This document shows positions 1-5,011 of a DNA stretch of 5,183 bases, one piece after another. The stretch covers positions 1 to 5,183 of the forward strand of contig CALEZJ010000178.1 in NCBI GenBank assembly GCA_937927885.1, written 5' to 3'. Within the stretch, counting starts at the first letter, position 1. Each line of letters starts with the position of its first letter. Below the pieces are notes generated by a model, which saw nothing but the letters and a program-made list of their open reading frames with translations, was not told the DNA's origin and made no database searches. The position numbers and the translations under genes are program-made. The stretch is from an uncultured Paracoccaceae bacterium. Lineage in GTDB: Bacteria > Pseudomonadota > Alphaproteobacteria > Rhodobacterales > Rhodobacteraceae.

Positions 1-473
1 GGTCGGTGGGCGAAAAGCACGGGCTGAAGGGCGTGGGCGCGCGGGCGCAGAACTGGCTGCGTCAGGAGAAGAGCTATCGCGCCTTCGGCAACGAGCTTGG
101 CCGCGACGCGACGCCGCTGGAGGCGGCGCTCGACCGCTTCGTGGACCTGTCGAAAGAGTTCCGCGGCAAGGCGAAGATGCTGGAAACCGGCATCCGCGCC
201 AAGTGCTGCACCCTGTTGATCGATGGCCCGTCCGATGCCGATCCCTGGGGCAAGGAGGCGCTGCTGCTGGACGGCCAGAAGGTGGGCCGCCTGACCTCGG
301 GCGGGTATTCGGTGGCCTTCGGCAAGCAGATCGGCATGGGCTATGTGCGCCCCGATCTGGCGACGGTCGGCACAAGGCTGAAGGTGCGTATGCTGCGGCA
401 GGAATGGGACGCGGTCGTGGTCGAGGACAGTCCCTATGACCCCACGAACGCCGTGATCCGGAAGGATGGCTGA
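1..473 (+). CDS. GcvT-fold C-terminal end of a probable FAD-dependent dimethylglycine/sarcosine dehydrogenase-type oxidoreductase (5' partial)
   Basis: The frame is open from the left edge to a TGA at 471-473, giving about 156 visible residues. The GTG at position 6 is an internal valine codon, not a credible start. The segment NWLRQEKSYRAFGNEL followed by TPLEAAL, about 20-40 residues in, is the typical end of the folate-binding GcvT domain, where family members read LRLEKGYRAWG...TPLEAGL. The last 75 residues look like the GcvT C-terminal barrel: a LTSGGYSVAFGKQIGMGYV stretch followed by GTRLKVRML and a closing YDPTN. In the FAD-dependent members, an N-terminal FAD domain demethylates an N-methylated glycine and this part passes the one-carbon unit to tetrahydrofolate. 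The FAD domain would lie outside the window, so the substrate cannot be told. A stand-alone GcvT or a DmdA-like demethylase remains possible. The gene converges on lrgB with 27 bases between the stop codons. Confidence 0.8.
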   Translation, partial: SVGEKHGLKGVGARAQNWLRQEKSYRAFGNELGRDATPLEAALDRFVDLSKEFRGKAKMLETGIRAKCCTLLIDGPSDADPWGKEALLLDGQKVGRLTSGGYSVAFGKQIGMGYVRPDLATVGTRLKVRMLRQEWDAVVVEDSPYDPTNAVIRKDG

Positions 474-477
474 CAGG

Positions 478-510
478 GTAGGGTGGGGTTCAACCCCACC
501 CTACAGGAAC
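478..510 (-). repeat. REP-like GTAG-headed palindrome, copy 1 (perfect dyad)
   Basis: Positions 478-490 and 492-504 are perfect reverse complements (GTAGGGTGGGGTT) around a single central base. It can fold as an 11-bp stem with a five-base loop on either strand. It lies between convergent genes and includes the lrgB stop codon (TAG, 503-501). Read on the minus strand, positions 510-492 match the plus-strand copy at 3573-3591 base for base over 19 nt, so the conserved unit also includes the GTTCCTG before the stem. A GTAG head at the foot of a hairpin is a known hallmark of REP elements associated with RAYT transposases. It may act as a bidirectional block to read-through, but no T tract follows on either side, so it is not a canonical intrinsic terminator. 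Confidence 0.8.
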
Positions 511-1217
511 AGGCGGAGGATTGCGGGGGCAATGATCGCGGTCAGGATCGCGTTCAGCCCCATGCCGATCCCGGCGAAGGCCCCCGCCGACGGATGGACC
601 TGAAACGCCCGAGCGGTGCCGATGCCATGTGCTGCCGTGCCCACGGCGAGCCCGCGCGCGCGCCAGTCCTTGAACCCCAGCGCGGTCAGCAGGGGTGTCG
701 CGATCAGCGCCCCGGTGATGCCGGTCAGGATCACCAGCACCGCGGCCAGCGTGGGCGAGCCGCCCAGCCCCTCGGCAATGCCGATGGCGACGGGCGCGGT
801 GGTGCTTTTCGGCGCCAGGGTCGCCAACAGCGCGGCGTCGGCCCCCAGGGCGCGCGCGATGGCAAGGGCCGACGTGACCGCAACCACCGAACCCACACCC
901 ACCCCCGCGAGCACCGGCAGCACCGCTTTCTTCAGCCGCGCGCCCTGCGCATGCAGCGGCACGGCGAGCGCGACGGTGGCGGGGCCCAGAAGGAAATGCA
1001 CAAACTGCGCCCCTTCGAAATAGGTCGCATAGGGCGTCCCCGAGGCCCAGAGCATCGCGCCAAGCAGAGTCACGGCGATCAGGACCGGATTGGCCAGCGG
1101 GCGGCGCCCGGCCTTCTCGGCAATGAAATCGGCCAGCACATAGGCCAGCAGCGTCAGTGTCAGCCAGACCAGCGGGCCGCGTGCAAGATAGGACCAGATC
1201 TCGGCGAATTCAGTCAT
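501..1217 (-). CDS. lrgB: LrgB/CidB-family inner-membrane protein
   Basis: This 238-residue, strongly hydrophobic protein has the usual length for LrgB. It carries the family's conserved blocks: FLLGPATVALAVPL at residues 75-88, PKSTTAPVAI at 136-145, a glycine-rich GTAAHGIGTARAF at 193-205 and GMGLNAILTAIIAP near the end. Several membrane-spanning stretches are visible. The start chosen is the ATG at 1217-1215, because MTEFAEIW gives a normal family N-terminus; an in-frame ATG further upstream (1295) would lie well inside lrgA. The start overlaps the end of lrgA by 8 bases, so the two are probably translationally coupled. LrgB works with LrgA. The pair was first described as murein-hydrolase/holin-like regulators, and homologues in Bacillus (PftAB) and plants (PLGG1) transport pyruvate or glycolate/glycerate. 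The stop codon lies inside a repeat element. The substrate here is unknown. Confidence 0.93.
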   Translation of the reverse strand: MTEFAEIWSYLARGPLVWLTLTLLAYVLADFIAEKAGRRPLANPVLIAVTLLGAMLWASGTPYATYFEGAQFVHFLLGPATVALAVPLHAQGARLKKAVLPVLAGVGVGSVVAVTSALAIARALGADAALLATLAPKSTTAPVAIGIAEGLGGSPTLAAVLVILTGITGALIATPLLTALGFKDWRARGLAVGTAAHGIGTARAFQVHPSAGAFAGIGMGLNAILTAIIAPAILRLFL

Positions 1218-1563
1218 TGCGCGACCCGGTGAGGCGGGCGACCAACACAAAAGCCCCGGCCCCGGCAGCAATCGCCAGCGCGGTAGAGGCGACAATCGCC
1301 GCCCCCAGAGCCAGCGCCTGTGGCCCCAGCCGGTCCAGATGGCCGATCACGCCAACACCTGCGGGCACGAACAGCAGCGACAGATGACGCAGGATGCCTT
1401 CGCCAACCGGGCGCACCAGATCGGCCAAGGTGCCCGAGGCCGACATCAGTCCCCAAAGCAGTGCCATCCCCAGCACCGGTCCCGGAATTGGCAGTCCTGC
1501 CGCCCGCGCACCCGCTTCGCCCAGTAGCTGGCACAACAGGATCAGCGCCAACGCTCGGATCAT
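1210..1563 (-). CDS. lrgA: LrgA/CidA-family small inner-membrane protein
   Basis: This 117-residue protein has about four hydrophobic segments (roughly residues 2-18, 27-42, 60-78 and 85-108). It shows the family signatures: CQLLGEAGA at 11-19, LPIPGPVLGM at 24-33 and LLFVPAGVGVIGH at 63-75. Members are short four-helix membrane proteins that act with LrgB, either as holin-like proteins or as the small subunit of a carboxylate transporter. The ATG at 1563-1561 overlaps the regulator's TGA as ATGA, which strongly suggests coupled translation. A GAGGG about 9 bases upstream, inside the regulator gene, can serve as its ribosome binding site. The TGA at 1212-1210 lies inside the lrgB start region. 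The family assignment is secure; the substrate and the biological role are not known from sequence. Confidence 0.93.
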   Translation of the reverse strand: MIRALALILLCQLLGEAGARAAGLPIPGPVLGMALLWGLMSASGTLADLVRPVGEGILRHLSLLFVPAGVGVIGHLDRLGPQALALGAAIVASTALAIAAGAGAFVLVARLTGSRND

Positions 1564-2009
1564 CCGGCTTTTCCCTCGGGCGCCTGATCCAGACGGGTCA
1601 GTGCGGCGTCAAGCCCTTGCGCGAGCGGTCCCAGTTGCGCCAGCATCTCGTCTTGAAACTGCATCGCCACCGGAATCAGCCGCGCGACCAGGTCTCGCCC
1701 CTCGGGCGTCAGGCGCAGCGCCAGCAAGCGCCGGTCCACCTCGTTCACCGCCTTGGTGATATACCCTGCCTGCTCCAGCCGACTTGCGGCCCGGCTGACC
1801 TTGGATTTCTCCATGTCGACCCGCGCCTCGATGTCGCGCACTGACACATCGCCCGCGTGATGCAGATGTGCCAGCACCCGCCATTCGGGGATGCTGATGC
1901 CGAATTCCTCGCGGTAGCGGTCGGCAAAGGCGCGGCTGATGCGGCTGGCGGCGGCGTTGATGCGGTAGGGCAGGAAGGCGTTCAGGTCGAAATCGGGGGT
2001 GAGGGGCAT
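1560..2009 (-). CDS. MarR-family transcriptional regulator, probable regulator of hmgA-fahA and of its own lrgAB operon
   Basis: This 149-residue protein matches the usual MarR length. A winged helix-turn-helix spans about residues 35-110: ISIPEWRVLAHLHHAGDVSV (39-58), the recognition-helix region MEKSKVSRAASRLEQAGYI (66-84), and the wing with the MarR signature D92-R93-R94 leading to LRLTPEG at 99-104. The flanking N- and C-terminal helices (about 9-34 and 108-142) would form the dimer interface. MarR proteins bind palindromes as dimers and usually release DNA on binding a phenolic or acidic ligand. Divergence from hmgA and the nearby dyad make it a good candidate homogentisate-pathway repressor; the ligand is inferred, perhaps homogentisate or a ring-cleavage product. 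The ATG at 2009-2007 was chosen over 2108 because it has a GGAG at the right distance and gives a normal N-terminus. Confidence 0.92.
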   Translation of the reverse strand: MPLTPDFDLNAFLPYRINAAASRISRAFADRYREEFGISIPEWRVLAHLHHAGDVSVRDIEARVDMEKSKVSRAASRLEQAGYITKAVNEVDRRLLALRLTPEGRDLVARLIPVAMQFQDEMLAQLGPLAQGLDAALTRLDQAPEGKAG

Positions 2010-2015
2010 TTGGGG

Positions 2016-2019
2016 CTCC
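2016..2019 (-). promoter_or_regulatory. Ribosome binding site deciding the MarR start
   Basis: On the minus strand GGAG ends 6 bases before the ATG at 2009-2007. The alternative in-frame ATG at 2108 has no such site in front of it, and its extension would run through the hmgA -35 element and the candidate operator. Confidence 0.6.
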
Positions 2020-2066
2020 GGCGATGGCGCAGCCCACCACAAAGCGCAGGCGAAATCAACGCGGGC

Positions 2067-2095
2067 TTGACATTGTTGCGTATGCAATGAAATAA
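2067..2095 (+). promoter_or_regulatory. Candidate hmgA promoter (-35 TTGACA, weak -10)
   Basis: TTGACA at 2067-2072 is a perfect sigma-70-type -35 hexamer in otherwise GC-rich DNA, 59 bases upstream of the hmgA ATG. The AT-rich stretch at 2088-2095 (TGAAATAA) sits at the right distance for a -10, but no hexamer there closely matches TATAAT, as expected for a regulated promoter. The implied transcription start near 2100 would leave a leader of about 30 bases. No equally clear promoter for the minus-strand regulator operon was found. Confidence 0.5.
2071..2089. promoter_or_regulatory. Candidate MarR operator dyad in the divergent region
   Basis: TTGCGTATGCAA at 2076-2087 is a dyad with 10 of 12 bases paired. 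A second dyad, CATTG (2071-2075) with CAATG (2085-2089), overlaps it. The site sits between the -35 and -10 of the hmgA promoter, where a bound dimer would block RNA polymerase. Palindromes of this size are typical MarR targets. Binding is inferred from position and symmetry only. Confidence 0.5.
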
Positions 2096-2103
2096 CCGGC
2101 ACT

Positions 2104-2114
2104 GGCAATGCAAC
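2104..2114. promoter_or_regulatory. Possible second, weaker regulator half-site pair
   Basis: GGCAATGCAAC at 2104-2114 repeats the GCAATG of the first site (2084-2089) at 2105-2110, exactly 21 bp further on, about two helical turns. It also contains ATGCAA, as the first site does. The dyad is poorer and its centre is shifted, so this is a tentative auxiliary site near the expected transcription start. Confidence 0.28.
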
Positions 2115-2131
2115 TTTATTGAGGGTCCGCG

Positions 2132-3499
2132 ATGAATGATCTTTCCCTGCCCCGCGGCATGATCCGCGCCCCTTCGGTCACGGGCCCGCATCAAGGTTAC
2201 ATGCCCGGCTTTGGCAACGATTTCGAGACCGAGGCCCTGCCGGGTGCCCTGCCGCAGGGCCAGAACAGCCCGCAAAAGTGCAACTATGGGCTATATGCCG
2301 AACAATTGTCCGGCACAGCCTTTACTGCCCCGCGCGGGCAGAATGAACGCACCTGGTGCTATCGCATCCGCCCCTCGGTCAAGCACACCGGGCGGTTTCA
2401 CAAGATCGACGTGCCCGGCTGGAAAACCGCGCCGCATGTGCTGGCGGATGTGATCAGCCTCGGGCAATACCGCTGGGACCCGATCCCGCTGCCGGGTGTC
2501 GGCGAGGCGCTGACCTGGATCACCGGTATGCGCACCGTGACCACCGCGGGCGATGTGAACACGCAGGTCGGCATGGCCAGCCATGTCTATCTGGTCACCG
2601 AATCGATGGTGGACGAGTATTTCTTTTCCGCCGACAGCGAACTCTTGGTGGTGCCGCAGCAAGGGCGCCTGCGGTTCTGCACCGAAATGGGGATCATCGA
2701 CCTCGAACCAAAGGAAATCGCCATCCTGCCGCGCGGGTTGGTGTATCGGGTCGAGGTGCTGGAGGGGCCCTGCCGCGGCTTTGTCTGCGAGAATTATGGC
2801 CAGAAGTTCGACCTGCCCAACCGTGGCCCGATCGGCGCCAACTGTCTGGCCAATCCGCGCGACTTCAAGACGCCTGTCGCTGCCTTCGAGGACCGCGAGG
2901 TGCCGAGCCGAGTGGTCATAAAGTGGTGCGGCCAGTTCCATGAAACCCGCATCGGCCATTCGCCGCTGGATGTGGTGGCCTGGCATGGCAATTACTGCCC
3001 GGTGAAATACGACCTGCGCACCTATTCGCCGGTGGGGGCCATCCTGTTCGACCACCCGGACCCCAGCATCTTTACCGTGCTGACCGCGCCCAGCGGGCAG
3101 GAGGGGACGGCGAACATCGATTTCGTGCTGTTCCGCGAGCGCTGGATGGTGGCCGAGAACACCTTCCGCCCGCCGTGGTATCACAAGAACATCATGTCCG
3201 AACTGATGGGCAACATCTATGGCCAGTATGACGCCAAGCCGCAGGGTTTCCTGCCGGGGGGTCTCAGCCTGCACAATTGCATGCTGCCGCACGGGCCAGA
3301 CCGGGATGCGTTCGAGGGGGCGTCGAATGCCGATCTGAAACCGCATCTGCTGCGCGAGACGATGTCGTTCATGTTCGAGACCCGGTTTCCGCAGCATCTG
3401 ACCGAGTGGGCGGCCAGGACAGCGCCGATGCAGGACGATTACCTTGACTGCTGGACCGCACTGGAAAAGAAATTCGACGGCACTCCGGGGGAAAAGTGA
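2132..3499 (+). CDS. hmgA: Homogentisate 1,2-dioxygenase
   Basis: This cytoplasmic Fe(II) enzyme opens the ring of homogentisate with O2 to give 4-maleylacetoacetate, in tyrosine/phenylalanine catabolism. The 455-residue protein is full length. The N-terminal block [20 protein letters not shown] is diagnostic of the family, as is [10 protein letters not shown] soon after. By alignment from memory to the human enzyme, the iron ligands are His351 (in PPWYHKN), Glu357 (in MSELMG) and His387 (in MLPHGPD), with the same 6- and 30-residue spacing as human His335, Glu341 and His371. His308 in [12 protein letters not shown] corresponds to the human active-site His292. All are present, so the enzyme should be active. 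GAGGG at 2121-2125, 6 bases before the ATG, supports the start. It is followed after 132 bases by fahA on the same strand and is probably controlled by the divergent MarR protein. Confidence 0.98.
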   Translation: MNDLSLPRGMIRAPSVTGPHQGYMPGFGNDFETEALPGALPQGQNSPQKCNYGLYAEQLSGTAFTAPRGQNERTWCYRIRPSVKHTGRFHKIDVPGWKTAPHVLADVISLGQYRWDPIPLPGVGEALTWITGMRTVTTAGDVNTQVGMASHVYLVTESMVDEYFFSADSELLVVPQQGRLRFCTEMGIIDLEPKEIAILPRGLVYRVEVLEGPCRGFVCENYGQKFDLPNRGPIGANCLANPRDFKTPVAAFEDREVPSRVVIKWCGQFHETRIGHSPLDVVAWHGNYCPVKYDLRTYSPVGAILFDHPDPSIFTVLTAPSGQEGTANIDFVLFRERWMVAENTFRPPWYHKNIMSELMGNIYGQYDAKPQGFLPGGLSLHNCMLPHGPDRDAFEGASNADLKPHLLRETMSFMFETRFPQHLTEWAARTAPMQDDYLDCWTALEKKFDGTPGEK

Positions 3500-3505
3500 G
3501 GTCAA

Positions 3506-3529
3506 CAGGGTGGGTTGAACCCCCCCCTG
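3506..3529 (+). repeat. REP-like palindrome, copy 2 (degenerate)
   Basis: Starting 6 bases after the hmgA stop codon, AGGGTGGGTTGAACCCC resembles the core of copy 1 read on the minus strand, with one G fewer in the left arm. The right arm has become a run of eight C (3520-3527). It still folds as CAGGG/CCCTG plus GGG/CCC with one mismatch. The GTAG head is replaced by ACAG. It looks like a decayed member of the same family. Confidence 0.55.
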
Positions 3530-3545
3530 CACAGCCCCCCTCCGG

Positions 3546-3560
3546 ACGAGGTTGCCTCGT
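3546..3560 (+). other. Small perfect hairpin in the hmgA-fahA gap
   Basis: ACGAGG (3546-3551), loop TTG, then CCTCGT (3555-3560) form a perfect 6-bp stem. It lies between repeat copies 2 and 3. No T tract follows, so it is not a typical terminator. It may be part of the composite structure of the gap or be chance. Confidence 0.35.
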
Positions 3561-3572
3561 GCCCGGTATCGC

Positions 3573-3601
3573 GTTCCTGTAGGGTGGGGTTTCACCCCAC
3601 C
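3573..3601 (+). repeat. REP-like GTAG-headed palindrome, copy 3
   Basis: GTAG at 3579-3582 heads a stem of GGTGGGGT (3583-3590) with ACCCCACC (3594-3601) around a three-base loop. Positions 3573-3591 are identical to copy 1 read on the minus strand (510-492), after which the central bases differ and the right arm resumes. It lies 30 bases before the fahA start and just upstream of its ribosome binding site. Unlike copy 1 it lacks the mirrored CTAC, so it is directional. Confidence 0.75.
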
Positions 3602-3631
3602 GCACCAGCCCAAGACGAGGACACACCAGTC

Positions 3632-4888
3632 ATGCCGCTCATCCCCTCGTGGGTCGCCTCGGCCAACGACCCCAACGGCCCTTTCCCGCTCAACAACCTG
3701 CCCTGCGGGGTGTTCTCGACCGGGGACGAAGGGCCCTCGTGTGGCGTCGCCATCGGAGATTTCGTCCTCGACGTCGCGGGAATGGAGCGCGCGGGACTTC
3801 TGGATCTTGGACAGCCGATGCTGTTGCAATCGGGCATCTGGAACCCGCTGATGGCGGCGGGACCCGCAATCTGGGAGAGACTTCGCGCCGCGCTGATCGG
3901 GCATCTGGCGAGCACCAGCGCGACCAGCGATCAGGTCGAGGTCTTTCTCCGCCCGCTGGCAGAGGTCCATTTGCACTTGCCCTTTGCGGTGAGCGAATAC
4001 ACCGATTTTTACGCCGGACGGCATCATGCCTTCAACGTGGGTTCGATGTTCCGCGACCCGGAGAATGCCTTGCCGCCCAACTGGCTGCACATTCCCATCG
4101 GCTACAACGGTCGTGCCTCGTCGGTTGTCGTCTCGGGCACGCCGGTGCGCAGGCCATGGGGGCAGTTGAAGGGGCCCAATGATGCCGCCCCGCGCTGGGC
4201 GCCCTCGGCCCGGTTCGATCTGGAACTGGAGATTGGCGCAGTCGTCGGCCAGCCCTCCGCGGGGCCGGTGACGGTGGACGAGGCCGAGGCGATGATCTTT
4301 GGCTATGTGCTGCTGAATGACTGGTCGGCGCGCGACATTCAGGCCTGGGAATACCAACCGCTGGGTCCGTTTCAGGCCAAGGCCACGGCGACCACGATCA
4401 GCCCGTGGATCGTCACGCGCGCCGCGCTCGAACCCTTCCGCGCCCCGACGCCACCGCGCGAGGTGCCTCTGCTTCCCCATCTGCACGAGGCGCGCCCGAT
4501 GCTCTATGACATTGCGCTGAGCGTGGATCTGACGCCCGAGGGAGGGCCCACCACCATCATCGCCCGCACCCGGTACACCGAGATGTACTACTCGGCCCCG
4601 CAACAACTGGCGCATCACACCACATCGGGCTGCCCGATGCGTGTGGGGGATCTGCTGGGTTCGGGCACCATCTCGGGACCGACGAAGGAAAGCCGGGGGA
4701 GCCTGCTCGAACTCAGTTGGGGCGGCAAGGAGCCGTTGGTGCTGGAGGGCGGTGCGACGCGCAGTTTCCTCGCCGATGGTGATACGCTGGTCCTGAGGGG
4801 TGAATGTCGGGGAGAGGGATTCACCATTGGTTTCGGCGAGTGTTCGGGCAGGGTCCTGCCCGCACTGGCCGATCCCTACGCAAGGTGA
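3632..4888 (+). CDS. fahA: Fumarylacetoacetase
   Basis: This enzyme hydrolyses fumarylacetoacetate to fumarate and acetoacetate, the last step of homogentisate breakdown, in the cytoplasm. The 418-residue length is essentially that of the animal enzyme. The N-terminal domain begins SWVASANDPNGPFPLNNLP, which fixes the start at the ATG at 3632; the longer open frame from 3515 would translate repeat copy 3. GAGG at 3617-3620 is a plausible, slightly distant ribosome site. By alignment from memory to mammalian FAH, the metal ligands are Asp125, Glu198, Glu200 and Asp230, and the catalytic or binding residues Tyr127, His132, Arg234, Gln237, Tyr241 and Lys250 are all present, in the motifs YTDFYAGRHHA, FDLELEIG, NDWSARDIQAWEY and PLGPFQAK. 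It is probably co-transcribed with hmgA, although the 132-base gap is long and structured. Confidence 0.98.
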   Translation: MPLIPSWVASANDPNGPFPLNNLPCGVFSTGDEGPSCGVAIGDFVLDVAGMERAGLLDLGQPMLLQSGIWNPLMAAGPAIWERLRAALIGHLASTSATSDQVEVFLRPLAEVHLHLPFAVSEYTDFYAGRHHAFNVGSMFRDPENALPPNWLHIPIGYNGRASSVVVSGTPVRRPWGQLKGPNDAAPRWAPSARFDLELEIGAVVGQPSAGPVTVDEAEAMIFGYVLLNDWSARDIQAWEYQPLGPFQAKATATTISPWIVTRAALEPFRAPTPPREVPLLPHLHEARPMLYDIALSVDLTPEGGPTTIIARTRYTEMYYSAPQQLAHHTTSGCPMRVGDLLGSGTISGPTKESRGSLLELSWGGKEPLVLEGGATRSFLADGDTLVLRGECRGEGFTIGFGECSGRVLPALADPYAR

Positions 4889-4893
4889 CGTAA

Positions 4894-4968
4894 AGAGGAG
4901 GCGCGCTCGTGCCCCCCCCTCATTGGCCGCACCAATTCACCACCCAAAATCTACTTGAGGGCAGTTGA
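4894..4968 (+). other. Orphan strong Shine-Dalgarno plus 19-codon GTG ORF
   Basis: Just after the fahA stop, AGAGGAGG (4894-4901) contains a perfect AGGAGG. It lies 7 bases before a GTG at 4909, which opens a frame of only 19 codons ending in TGA at 4966-4968 (peptide begins MPPPHWPHQF). No known family is recognised. In many operons of this pathway the next gene is maleylacetoacetate isomerase (maiA), but the peptide does not resemble the start of MaiA. It may be a real micropeptide, the leftover translation signal of a deleted gene, or chance. Confidence 0.3.
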
Positions 4969-4971
4969 GGG
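4955..4971. repeat. Short tandem repeat TTGAGGG x2
   Basis: TTGAGGG occurs at 4955-4961 and 4965-4971 with CAG between them, a 10-bp period. It lies in the gap between fahA and the DUF3775-like gene. No function can be assigned, and a repeat this short may be chance. Confidence 0.3.
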
Positions 4972-4975
4972 AGGC

Positions 4976-4991
4976 GCCCAGGTTTCCGGGC
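4976..4991. terminator. Weak hairpin between the convergent fahA and DUF3775-like genes
   Basis: GCCC-A-GG, loop TTT, CCGGGC forms a 6-bp stem with one bulged A. It lies between convergent genes and could slow transcription from either side. No T tract follows on either strand, so this is only a weak terminator candidate. The rest of the gap at 4889-5011 holds nothing else recognisable. Confidence 0.25.
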
Positions 4992-5011
4992 ATCCCGCTG
5001 ACCTTGCCGTT

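Noticed and set aside
478..504. Calling the perfect palindrome an intrinsic terminator
   Set aside because: The stem is strong and well placed, but no T tract follows on either strand, and the same sequence recurs elsewhere in the window, so it is better described as a repeat that may also hinder read-through.
483..1232. A 249-codon plus-strand open frame over lrgB
   Set aside because: It is the antisense shadow of a clear LrgB protein, with a low-complexity Arg/Gly/Gln-rich translation, and it begins inside the palindrome.
1320..1844. A 174-codon plus-strand open frame over lrgA and the regulator
   Set aside because: It is opposite two well-supported genes with overlapping stop/start signals, and its proline/arginine-rich translation matches no family.
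2010..2108. A 33-residue N-terminal extension of the MarR regulator
   Set aside because: It would cover the hmgA -35 element and the operator dyad, and the ATG at 2009 has its own GGAG and gives the usual MarR length.
478..3601. Insertion sequence or composite transposon bounded by the inverted 19-bp pair
   Set aside because: There is no transposase between the copies, the enclosed genes are ordinary metabolic and regulatory genes, and no target duplication is evident.
3515..3631. A 39-residue N-terminal extension of fumarylacetoacetase from an upstream ATG
   Set aside because: The extension would translate the small hairpin and repeat copy 3 and has no counterpart in the family; the normal N-terminus begins at the ATG at 3632.
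2291..4618. A 775-codon open frame on the minus strand running antisense through both hmgA and fahA
   Set aside because: Its translation is arginine-, glycine- and histidine-rich with no recognisable domain. It lies opposite two unmistakable enzymes, and long antisense frames are common in GC-rich DNA with strong third-position bias.
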